Shown here piece by piece: positions 1 through 5,241 of a DNA stretch of 6,689 nt; the first letter of the stretch is position 1; each line of letters starts with the position of its first letter. The translations under genes and the position numbers were made by a program. Where the stretch lies: contig CAIOHM010000350.1 in assembly GCA_903858055.1 (NCBI GenBank), positions 1 through 6,689 on the forward strand, written 5' to 3'. Under the pieces are notes generated by a model, which saw only the letters and a list, made by a program, of their open reading frames with translations, was not told the DNA's origin and ran no database searches. The stretch is from an uncultured delta proteobacterium (lineage in GTDB: Bacteria; Myxococcota_A; Polyangia; Polyangiales; Polyangiaceae).

Positions 1-214
1 GAGGCCACCTTTGACCCCTCGAACTTTCGTTCGCGTGGTCTTATGCGGTATTAGCACTCCTTTCGGAATGTTATTCCCCACCCAGAGGCAGATTACCCAC
101 GTGTTACTCACCCGTGCGCCGCTGTACCAGGGCCGAAGCCCCTTCTCGCTCGACTTGCATGTGTTAAGCGCGCCGCTAACGTTCGTTCTGAGCCAGGATC
201 AAACTCTCCAATAA
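1..214 (-). rRNA. rrs: 16S ribosomal RNA, 5' portion (partial)
   Basis: This is the first ~214 nt of the small-subunit rRNA, read on the minus strand; the gene continues past the left edge. The universal 5' segment AGAGTTTGATCCTGGCTCAG is exact at 207-188. It is followed by the conserved ACACATGCAAGTCGAGCG, then a short V1 hairpin (GGGGCTTCGGCCCC), GGGTGAGTAACACGTGGG, and CTAATACCGCATAAGACC. The mature 5' end is placed near 214 by counting back from the conserved GAGTTTGATC block as in E. coli 16S; it could be off by a few bases. The text AACGTTAGCGGCGCGC after the 27F site resembles deltaproteobacterial/myxobacterial 16S, but I could not search for it. The open frame lying antisense to it is not a gene. 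Confidence 0.98.
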
Positions 215-230
215 AATTTGGCGAGTTATC

Positions 231-244
231 GTTTCGGTCGAAAC
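231..244 (-). other. Hairpin just upstream of the 16S 5' end
   Basis: GTTTC-GACC-GAAAC forms a 5-bp stem with a four-base loop about 17 nt before the predicted mature 16S end. It may contribute to the processing structure. The partner strand downstream of 16S is not in this window, so the long RNase III stem cannot be drawn. Confidence 0.45.
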
Positions 245-267
245 CAAAACGTCTCTGACTTCGTACG

Positions 268-292
268 CCTACCCCACTCAAGGAGGGATAGG
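268..292 (-). other. Leader RNA hairpin near 16S
   Basis: CCTATCCC pairs with GGGGTAGG over 8 bp (one G-U pair) around a nine-base loop. There is no U-tract in terminator position. It lies about 55 nt before the mature 16S end and is probably part of the folded precursor. Confidence 0.55.
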
Positions 293-329
293 ACTTTTTG
301 GTTGGTCCGTGTTGCCTTGCGGCTGCTTC

Positions 330-343
330 GGAACGGGGGTTCC
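330..343 (-). other. Short leader hairpin
   Basis: The minus-strand RNA reads GGAAC-CCCC-GTTCC, a 5-bp perfect stem with a four-base loop. It is one of a series of hairpins in the rRNA leader. Confidence 0.5.
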
Positions 344-347
344 TCTG

Positions 348-368
348 CCACGTGACCTAACCCACGTG
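348..368. repeat. Two CCACGTG copies 14 bp apart
   Basis: CCACGTG occurs on the plus strand at 348-354 and 362-368. The CACGTG core is palindromic, so the two copies can act as a direct repeat in DNA or pair with each other as a 6-bp hairpin with an 8-nt loop in the leader RNA. The RNA hairpin reading is more likely inside an rrn leader. Confidence 0.6.
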
Positions 369-371
369 TCT

Positions 372-407
372 CTCGGTTCTGCTTGGGAGTCTCCCAGCCG
401 AACCGAG
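372..407 (-). other. Leader RNA hairpin directly after boxA
   Basis: The RNA strand has outer arms CTCGGTTC and GAACCGAG pairing over 8 bp. A second stem sits inside, GCTGGGA against TCCC(A)AGC with one bulged A and the loop GAC. No U-tract follows, so it is a structural or antitermination/processing element rather than a terminator. Confidence 0.75.
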
Positions 408-413
408 TCGTAG

Positions 414-431
414 AATTCAGTTTTCAGAGAC
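414..431 (-). promoter_or_regulatory. boxA-like rRNA antitermination site
   Basis: On the minus strand this reads GTCTCTGAAAACTGAATT. It closely resembles the boxA-type element common in bacterial rrn leaders and spacers (GTTCTTTGAAAACTGAA-like), which binds NusB/NusE in the RNA and protects the untranslated transcript from Rho. It sits about 50 nt downstream of the predicted start and about 200 nt before 16S. A strong hairpin follows immediately. Function is inferred from motif and position. Confidence 0.65.
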
Positions 432-477
432 CGAGGGCTTCACCGCGTTTCCGCCGGTGCGCCGTCGAGGGAGGCTG

Positions 478-540
478 TAGGTAGGCCCTTCCTCGCCTTC
501 CGTCAAACTCTTTTTTTGCGAGCGTGTTTCTTTTTTGCCG
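478..540 (-). promoter_or_regulatory. Predicted rRNA operon promoter with A-tract UP element
   Basis: On the minus strand, TTGACG at 506-501 is a near-perfect sigma70-type -35 box. With a 17-bp spacer, the best -10 position is TACCTA at 483-478, which is weak (only the leading TA matches TATAAT). A G/C-rich discriminator (CAGCCTCCC) follows, as is typical of stringently controlled rRNA promoters. Immediately upstream of the -35 are two A-tracts, seven A at 517-511 and six A at 536-531, spaced 20 bp apart, or two helical turns. This is the layout expected of an UP element contacting the RNA polymerase alpha subunit. Position, directly upstream of an rrn leader and just after the preceding gene's stop, supports the call; the exact -10 is uncertain. 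Confidence 0.6.
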
Positions 541-542
541 GC

Positions 543-1325
543 TTACGGTGACGCGCTGGGAATTTCCAGGCTTTGCAGCAGCCCCAAGTCGGGCTCGCTC
601 GGCGTTTTTTCTCGCAGAGCCTGGATGCGCGCGCGCACGCGGCGGTTCATGGCCTCTTCGAGCACGGCCGCGTCACGCTCCGCGACGACGAACGGCTTCG
701 GTTCGTGACGCGAGAGGAGCAGGAGCACGTGCGATCCATACGCCGTATGGATGAGATCACTGCGCGGGCTTTCCAGCGTCAGGCGCACGGCTGCGTCGGA
801 GAACTCCCGCACGAGCTCGAGGCCCGCGAGCGTGCGTCCGCGGTTGCCGACGCCGTTGATGCGTTCGATCGCACCCGCGCCTGCGGTCTTGGCGAGCGCA
901 CGGAAGTCTTCTTCGCTGGCGCTCGAGGGCAGCTCGGCTGTGAAGGCGCGCGCGCGGCGGTCTGCGTCGGGCGTCGTCGCGAAGAGCGCGTGCACGACGT
1001 CGACCACGGCGCCGTCGTTCCATCGCGGCCATAGGGCCGTGGCGGCCGCTTCGCGTTCGGATTCGCTCGGCGCTCCGAGCGCGCGGGCCTCGAGGACGAG
1101 TGCTTCGGCCGCGGCGCGCGCAAGGACGCGGCGCTCCACCCGAACGCGAAGCGCCTGCGGAGCGGCTTCTGCCAACAGGACCTCCAGCGTCTTCACGCAG
1201 GCGTCGTCGACGCCGTTCGCCGCGGCACACGCGCTCGCATGCACGCTCTCACGGCGCTCCGGCGCCTCACGCCCGCGACACGATGCACACGCGAGCGCGA
1301 GCGCAGCGACCGATGCCCCTCGCAT
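543..1325 (-). CDS. Parvulin-like (PpiC/SurA family) peptidyl-prolyl isomerase, probable lipoprotein
   Basis: A 260-residue exported protein with a PpiC-type rotamase domain, which would catalyse proline cis-trans isomerisation or chaperone envelope proteins. The N-terminus has a short hydrophobic run (residues 4-13) ending in CASC. Cys16 is the better lipidation candidate, though neither Cys13 nor Cys16 sits in a textbook lipobox. The isomerase-like part spans about residues 108-208: VVHALF (His112, the usual rHILv strand), EEDFRALAK (138-146), VREFSDAAVRL (172-182) and AYGSHVLLLL (195-204, His199, the closing GxHii strand). The GGdLGw turn of typical parvulins is replaced by INGVGNRGRT (156-165), so activity may be reduced or altered. 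Cys33 and Cys43 could form a disulfide. The ATG lies 8 bp after the ttcA stop, implying co-transcription; no clear Shine-Dalgarno is visible. The stop is TAA, 37 bp before the rRNA -35 box. Confidence 0.82.
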   Translation of the reverse strand: MRGASVAALALACASCRGREAPERRESVHASACAAANGVDDACVKTLEVLLAEAAPQALRVRVERRVLARAAAEALVLEARALGAPSESEREAAATALWPRWNDGAVVDVVHALFATTPDADRRARAFTAELPSSASEEDFRALAKTAGAGAIERINGVGNRGRTLAGLELVREFSDAAVRLTLESPRSDLIHTAYGSHVLLLLSRHEPKPFVVAERDAAVLEEAMNRRVRARIQALREKTPSEPDLGLLQSLEIPSASP

Positions 1326-1333
1326 GACGACGC

Positions 1334-2188
1334 TCAGACGCCTGCGTTGCTCGAGCCGCGCGCGAGGCGCCCCGCGGGGATCGTGCCCGCATCGCGTCGC
1401 TCTTCGCCCTCGTCGGCCACGGCGAGCCCGAGGGACTTCCAGAGGTCGACGTCGAGAAGCTGCGAGGGCTTCACGTTGCGGAGCGCCGCGAGCATGATCT
1501 GCTTCGTCCCCGGGTTCTCACGCTCGAGGTCGTCGAGCATGCGGTTCATGCGCTTGCGCTGGAGATTCTCCTGCGAGCCGCAGAGATCGCACGGGAGGAT
1601 CGGGAACTCTTTCAGCTCCGAGAAGCGACGGATCTCTTCCTCGGCGCAGAACACGAGGGGCCGGATGACGACGTTCTTGCCGTCGTCCGCGAGCAGCTTG
1701 GCCGGCATCGCGCCGAGCTTCCCCGCGAAGAGGAGGTTGAGCAGGAGCGTGGCGAGCACGTCGTCGCGGTGGTGACCGAGCGCGATCTTCGTGCAGCCAA
1801 GCTCTTGCGCCAGGCCATACAGGATGCCGCGACGCAGGCGCGAGCAGAGCGAGCAGTAGGTCTTCCCCTCGGGGATCTTCTCGGTCACGACGGCGTACGT
1901 GTTCTCGTGCACCATGCGGAACGGGTAGCCCTCGCGCTTCATGTAGTCTGCAAGGAGGTGGCCGGGGTATCCCGGATGCCCCTGGTCGATGTTCACGACC
2001 TCGAGCTCGAAGCGCACGGGCGACTTTCTCTGAAACTCGCGGAGCAGGTACGCCATCGTGTAGCTGTCCTTGCCGCCGCTCACGGCGACGAGGATGCGAT
2101 CGCCCTCGCTGATCATCGAGAAGTCGCCGATCGCCCGACCCATGGCCCGGCTCAACTTGCGTTCGAGTGCGTCGAATTCCGCCTGCAT
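1334..2188 (-). CDS. ttcA: tRNA 2-thiocytidine(32) synthetase TtcA
   Basis: A 284-residue cytoplasmic enzyme that thiolates cytidine 32 in the anticodon loop of certain tRNAs. It uses ATP to adenylate the base and sulfur passed via an iron-sulfur cluster. The PP-loop ATP-binding motif SGGKDS is at 37-42. The TtcA-specific cysteine pairs are present: CSLC at 112-115 in EGKTYCSLCSRLRRGILY, and CDLCGSQ at 200-206. GHHRDD at 138-143 is also conserved. Recalled E. coli TtcA aligns collinearly from KLxRxxGxAIxDFxMIxEGDRI onward; the E. coli protein is a little longer (311 residues), mostly at the C-terminus. The frame stays open upstream to 2476, but that part overlaps pepA and has an arginine/serine-rich shadow composition, so the ATG at 2188 (MQAEFDALERKL) is chosen. 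It lies 97 bp downstream of pepA, and the isomerase gene follows after 8 bp. Confidence 0.95.
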   Translation of the reverse strand: MQAEFDALERKLSRAMGRAIGDFSMISEGDRILVAVSGGKDSYTMAYLLREFQRKSPVRFELEVVNIDQGHPGYPGHLLADYMKREGYPFRMVHENTYAVVTEKIPEGKTYCSLCSRLRRGILYGLAQELGCTKIALGHHRDDVLATLLLNLLFAGKLGAMPAKLLADDGKNVVIRPLVFCAEEEIRRFSELKEFPILPCDLCGSQENLQRKRMNRMLDDLERENPGTKQIMLAALRNVKPSQLLDVDLWKSLGLAVADEGEERRDAGTIPAGRLARGSSNAGV

Positions 2189-2226
2189 GCGCCGCGGCGT
2201 AGCACAGCAACGGGCGCAAAATGCAC

Positions 2227-2265
2227 GAACGGAGCGGAGGGTAACCCCTGCCGCCCCGCTCGTTC
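2227..2265 (-). terminator. Possible weak terminator or attenuating hairpin between pepA and ttcA
   Basis: Downstream of the pepA stop, the minus-strand RNA can form GAACG/CGTTC continuing into AGCGGGG/CCCTCCGCT, about 12 bp with one bulged C and one G-U pair, around a 13-nt loop. Four U residues (2221-2218) follow after a 5-nt gap. The short, displaced U-tract makes it a weak intrinsic terminator at best. It could partly insulate ttcA from pepA, or be incidental in GC-rich DNA. Confidence 0.3.
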
Positions 2266-2285
2266 GAGCCTCGCGCGCGTGCCGC

Positions 2286-3785
2286 TCAGCCGGCAGCTTG
2301 CTCGACGAGCGCAAGGAACGTGAGCACGCCGTGACCCGTCGCGCCCTTGGGCGACCAGCCGAACGCCTTGTCCGCGAAGGCCGGGCCCGCGATGTCGACG
2401 TGGATCCAGTGCTTCTGGTCCCCGATGAACTCGCGCAAGAAGAGTGCCGCGGTGATGCTGCCGCCCATGCGGTCACCGGCCTGCTTCACGTCGGCCACGT
2501 CGCTCTTCACCTGGTCGCGCAGGTCTTCGAGCAGCGGCATGCGCCACATGTTCTCGCCCGCAGCCTCGACGGCCTTCTGGAACGCCGCCGCGGCCTCGTC
2601 CGTCGTCGCGTAGAACGCGCTGCAATTCGCCCCGAGCGCGACCACGCAGGCGCCCGTGAGGGTGGCGTTGTCGATGAGGAGGTCCGGCTGCAAGGCGCGC
2701 GCATAGGCGAGCGCGTCGGCCAGGAGGAGGCGACCCTCGGCGTCCGTGTTGACGATCTCGACGGTCTTGCCGTCGAAGGAGCCCCAGATGTCACCGGGGC
2801 GGTACGCCTTGCCGTCGGGCATGTTCTCGGCGAGCGGCGCGATCGCGTGGACCTCGACCGCGGGCTCGAGGGCCGCGATCGCCTGCATGAAGCCGATGAG
2901 GTTTCCGGCGCCCGACATGTCCGACTTCATGTCGCCCATGCCCGGTGCGGGCTTGATGCTGAGGCCGCCGCTGTCGAAGGTGATGCCCTTGCCGATGAGG
3001 ACGATCTTCTTCTTCGCCTTCTTCGTGGGCGTATAGGTCATGTGCACGAAGCGCGGCTCGTTCACGCTGCCCTGCCCCACGGCCTGAATGAGCTTCATGC
3101 CCCGGCGCTGGATCTCCTTGAAGTCGAAGACCTTGCACTCGATGCCATTCTCCTTGCACATCTTCGCCGCGATCTCGGCGTAGCTCGCAGGGAAGAGCGT
3201 GTTCGGCGGCTCGTTGCCGAGGTCGCGCGTGTGGTTGATCGCCGCGCCGATCTTCTGCCCGAGCTCGAGCTGCTTCTTCCACTCGGCGGTGGGCTTCGTG
3301 GCCGGGACGACCGTCACCTTCTCGAGGCTGCTCTTCGGGACGCGATCGCCCGTGAAGTACTTGGTGAAGCGGTACACGCCGAGTTCGAGGCCCTCACCGA
3401 TCGTGCGGCTCGCCTTCTCGAGCACCTCGGGGACCACGAGCGCGAGCGTCGTGGCCTTGCTGGCTTGCGCCGAGCGCGCGGCCTTCGCGGCGAACGTGCG
3501 GATGCCGTCGCCCTTGAGCGCCTCGGCTTCACCGAGACCGTGGAGGACGACGACGCTCGCTTCGATGCGACCAAGCGTCTGCACTTCGACGCTCTGCCCG
3601 CGCTTCGCGGTGAACTCTTCCTTCGCGATGGCCTTGCCAAGCGCCCCTTCGAGGGCCTCGTCGAGCGCTGCGACCGCCGGGCCGAAGTCGCCCTTCTTGC
3701 CCGTGGCAACCACACCGACGGCGAGCACGTCCGCGGCGATTTCCGTGGGGGCCGCGTGCTTGGACTGAATCTTCAACGATGCCAT
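2286..3785 (-). CDS. pepA: Leucyl aminopeptidase (M17 family, PepA)
   Basis: A 499-residue cytoplasmic metallo-aminopeptidase that removes N-terminal residues from peptides; family members are two-metal hexamers. The N-terminal third (to ~170) is the variable macro-like domain and the rest the catalytic domain. The M17 signature NTDAEGRL is at 346-353. Expected ligands and catalytic residues are all present: Lys266 and Asp271 in GKGITFDSGG, Lys278, Asp289 in MKSDMSG, Asp348, Glu350 and Arg352. These match E. coli PepA K270/D275/K282/D293/D352/E354/R356 (recalled) at a constant offset of four. Length is normal for the family (about 500). The ATG at 3785 is preferred because AGGAGG lies at 3801-3796, 10 nt upstream; an in-frame ATG at 3806 would put that ribosome site inside the gene. 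Some PepA proteins also bind DNA (carAB control, Xer recombination); nothing here indicates that role. Confidence 0.96.
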   Translation of the reverse strand: MASLKIQSKHAAPTEIAADVLAVGVVATGKKGDFGPAVAALDEALEGALGKAIAKEEFTAKRGQSVEVQTLGRIEASVVVLHGLGEAEALKGDGIRTFAAKAARSAQASKATTLALVVPEVLEKASRTIGEGLELGVYRFTKYFTGDRVPKSSLEKVTVVPATKPTAEWKKQLELGQKIGAAINHTRDLGNEPPNTLFPASYAEIAAKMCKENGIECKVFDFKEIQRRGMKLIQAVGQGSVNEPRFVHMTYTPTKKAKKKIVLIGKGITFDSGGLSIKPAPGMGDMKSDMSGAGNLIGFMQAIAALEPAVEVHAIAPLAENMPDGKAYRPGDIWGSFDGKTVEIVNTDAEGRLLLADALAYARALQPDLLIDNATLTGACVVALGANCSAFYATTDEAAAAFQKAVEAAGENMWRMPLLEDLRDQVKSDVADVKQAGDRMGGSITAALFLREFIGDQKHWIHVDIAGPAFADKAFGWSPKGATGHGVLTFLALVEQAAG

Positions 3786-3795
3786 CGAACTGGTT

Positions 3796-3801
3796 CCTCC
3801 T
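3796..3801 (-). promoter_or_regulatory. Shine-Dalgarno site of pepA
   Basis: AGGAGG on the minus strand lies 10 nt before the ATG at 3785-3783. It decides between two in-frame ATGs, since the upstream one (3806) would include it as codons. It is the only clear full Shine-Dalgarno seen among the genes of this window, suggesting strong translation of pepA. Confidence 0.8.
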
Positions 3802-3891
3802 GCCAAGGGTGCCTACGCCGAAATGGGCGACCGGCTCGGCGCGCGATGCTGCCGAGATGGACGCCGCTTCGCAAGCACGACGAGGCGCCGA

Positions 3892-5196
3892 TCAGCGCGA
3901 CTTTTTTGCGTGGACACCACGTCGGCCGCGGCGCGTCGAAGGTTCACCGAACCCCCTTCCCTCGGCCCACGCGGTCGCGATCTCAGGCTTTTCCCAGGCC
4001 CGGAGCACTTCGCGCGCGAGGACGTTCGCCTTCAGATCCCACAGCGGGCCCGACACGACGAGGGTCGCGATGGCCACGGGATGACGCACCGAGCCACGGC
4101 TCCGCTCCGTGTAACCTGCAAACCACGTCACGAGCCCCCCTGCGTCGGGGACGTTGAGCGTGCCGGTTTTGCCCGCCACGTTGGTCGCGAGCCAGGGCTT
4201 CTCGCCGCGATGAAAAGCCTTGCGCGAGGTGCCTTCGCTGACGGTCGCCTCCATCATGCGACCGACGGCGCGCGCGACCTCGGGGGCCACGAGCGGCGTG
4301 GCTTTGGGTGCGGGCTGCTCGTAGCGAACGTTCCCCGCGGCGTCGGTGATGCGCGCGACGATCCGCGGCTCCGGGCGATCGCCGCTTCGAGCGAACATGG
4401 CGGCGAGCGCCGCCGCGTGAAGCGGGCTCGTCGTGCTGTTCGCGAAGCCTGCAGCCGTGCGGGCGAAACCGAGCGTGTCGGAGGGCACGTGCACTTCGCT
4501 GGCGCCGCTCGCGACGTCGAACGGCTGCGGCGCGCCGAAGCCAAGGCGGCGCGCTTCGTGTTCGAGCACGGCGGGTTTCAGGTGCTTCACGGCGAGGCGC
4601 GCGAAGACCGTGTTGAGGCTCTTGCCCATGGCGAGCGACAGGCTCGCGCACGCGTCTTCGTGCCCCGGGCGCTCGTGCAGTTCACGGAGGCCAACGTTGT
4701 GAAAGCCGCCCGAGTAGCACGTCTCGGTGTCGGGCGAGAGGTGCGCGTGCTCGACGAGCGCGGCGCCCGTGACCATCTTGAAGAGGCTCGCCGCGGGCAC
4801 GTTCGCTTCGAGGTTCACATCGCCGTGGCCGTTCGCGCGTCGGCTCGCCCACGCGAGCACGTGTCCGTCTTCGACATCCATGACGACGATGCCTGCGCGG
4901 TCGAACCGGTGATGCGCGAGCACCTTCTCGGCGGCGCGTTGCAGCGTCGGGTCGACCGTGAGCTCGGCCACTTCACCCGAGGGAAGGACCACCGTGGCGT
5001 GCTCGCCCTCCGTACGCATGCGCGCGAGGTCGAGGCCGACGAAGGGCGCCGTGAGCGGCGCGGGGGCGGCTTTTTCCACGACCGCGGCGGGTGGGACCAC
5101 CGGGGCTTGGGGCGCTTCGTCGTGGCGGTTTCCCCGGCAAGAAACCAGGGCCGAGGCGACGAGGACCGTCGCGAGGGGGCGCGAACGAAACACCAT
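3892..5196 (-). CDS. Penicillin-binding transpeptidase-domain lipoprotein
   Basis: A 434-residue envelope protein with the full penicillin-binding transpeptidase active site, so it probably cross-links peptidoglycan or is a related DD-peptidase. The signal peptide ends in a perfect lipobox, LVSC, with Cys20 as the lipidated residue; a Pro/Ala-rich linker (~28-50) follows. ELTVDPTLQRAAEKVL (78-93) is the strand-helix that opens class A/B PBP transpeptidase domains. Active-site motifs are in order: SLFK (Ser137, Lys140), SLN (193-195) and KTGT (343-346). Cys160 and Cys183 could pair. It lacks the glycosyltransferase domain of class A enzymes and has no room for the usual class B pedestal domain, so it is unusually small and is anchored by lipid rather than a helix. 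The C-terminus is basic. The ATG at 5196 is chosen because it gives a clean lipoprotein signal; an in-frame ATG at 5232 would add 12 non-signal residues and cross into the divergent gene's start. Confidence 0.9.
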   Translation of the reverse strand: MVFRSRPLATVLVASALVSCRGNRHDEAPQAPVVPPAAVVEKAAPAPLTAPFVGLDLARMRTEGEHATVVLPSGEVAELTVDPTLQRAAEKVLAHHRFDRAGIVVMDVEDGHVLAWASRRANGHGDVNLEANVPAASLFKMVTGAALVEHAHLSPDTETCYSGGFHNVGLRELHERPGHEDACASLSLAMGKSLNTVFARLAVKHLKPAVLEHEARRLGFGAPQPFDVASGASEVHVPSDTLGFARTAAGFANSTTSPLHAAALAAMFARSGDRPEPRIVARITDAAGNVRYEQPAPKATPLVAPEVARAVGRMMEATVSEGTSRKAFHRGEKPWLATNVAGKTGTLNVPDAGGLVTWFAGYTERSRGSVRHPVAIATLVVSGPLWDLKANVLAREVLRAWEKPEIATAWAEGRGFGEPSTRRGRRGVHAKKSR

Positions 5197-5241
5197 GATG
5201 CCGGGGTCGCATAGTGGCCCGGAATGGGGCAACTATTCCGC
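5197..5241. promoter_or_regulatory. Divergent intergenic control region
   Basis: About 45 bp separate the chosen starts of the transpeptidase gene (minus) and the HEAT-like gene (plus). CATAGT at 5210-5215 is a 4/6 match to a -10 box for the plus-strand gene. Short inverted pairs, ATAGT (5211-5215) with ACTAT (5232-5236) and GGAAT (5221-5225) with ATTCC (5235-5239), are present but brief. No convincing -35 or operator can be defended. The two promoters must overlap here or extend into the coding starts. Confidence 0.35.

Larger units (their letters stand above)
215..472 (-). other. rRNA operon leader (transcribed spacer upstream of 16S)
   Basis: The ~255 nt between the predicted rRNA promoter and the mature 16S 5' end contains no plausible protein gene. 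It does hold a boxA-like antitermination site and several hairpins, which is the usual content of an rrn leader. It would be removed by RNase processing together with sequence downstream of 16S that lies outside this window. The 5' boundary is inferred from the predicted promoter, not measured. Confidence 0.8.

Noticed and set aside
11..214. Short plus-strand open frame opposite the 16S rRNA
   Set aside because: It is antisense to an unmistakable 16S 5' end, so it is a chance frame.
511..536. T-runs on the plus strand as terminators
   Set aside because: There is no plus-strand transcript to terminate and no hairpin upstream of them. They fit better as A-tracts of the minus-strand rRNA promoter.
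2189..2476. N-terminal extension of ttcA up to 2476
   Set aside because: It overlaps the end of pepA, reads as Arg/Ser/Thr-rich shadow, and the TtcA homology begins just after the ATG at 2188.
3835..3856. 6-bp hairpin (CTCGGC/GCCGAG) between the transpeptidase gene and pepA
   Set aside because: Short stem with a 10-nt loop and no U-tract on either strand. Not a supportable terminator, and no clear pepA promoter could be found in the same 106-bp gap (the best TTGCGA / CAGCAT pair is too weak).
2070..4157. Long plus-strand open frame (~695 codons) across ttcA and pepA
   Set aside because: It is antisense to well-identified genes, very rich in Arg, Glu and Asp in shadow patterns, and shows no recognisable domain. 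Long antisense frames are expected in such GC-rich DNA.
3823..5214. Plus-strand open frame (~463 codons) opposite the transpeptidase gene
   Set aside because: The minus strand carries ordered SxxK, SxN and KTG motifs and a lipobox. The plus frame is low-complexity Arg/Ala/His shadow.
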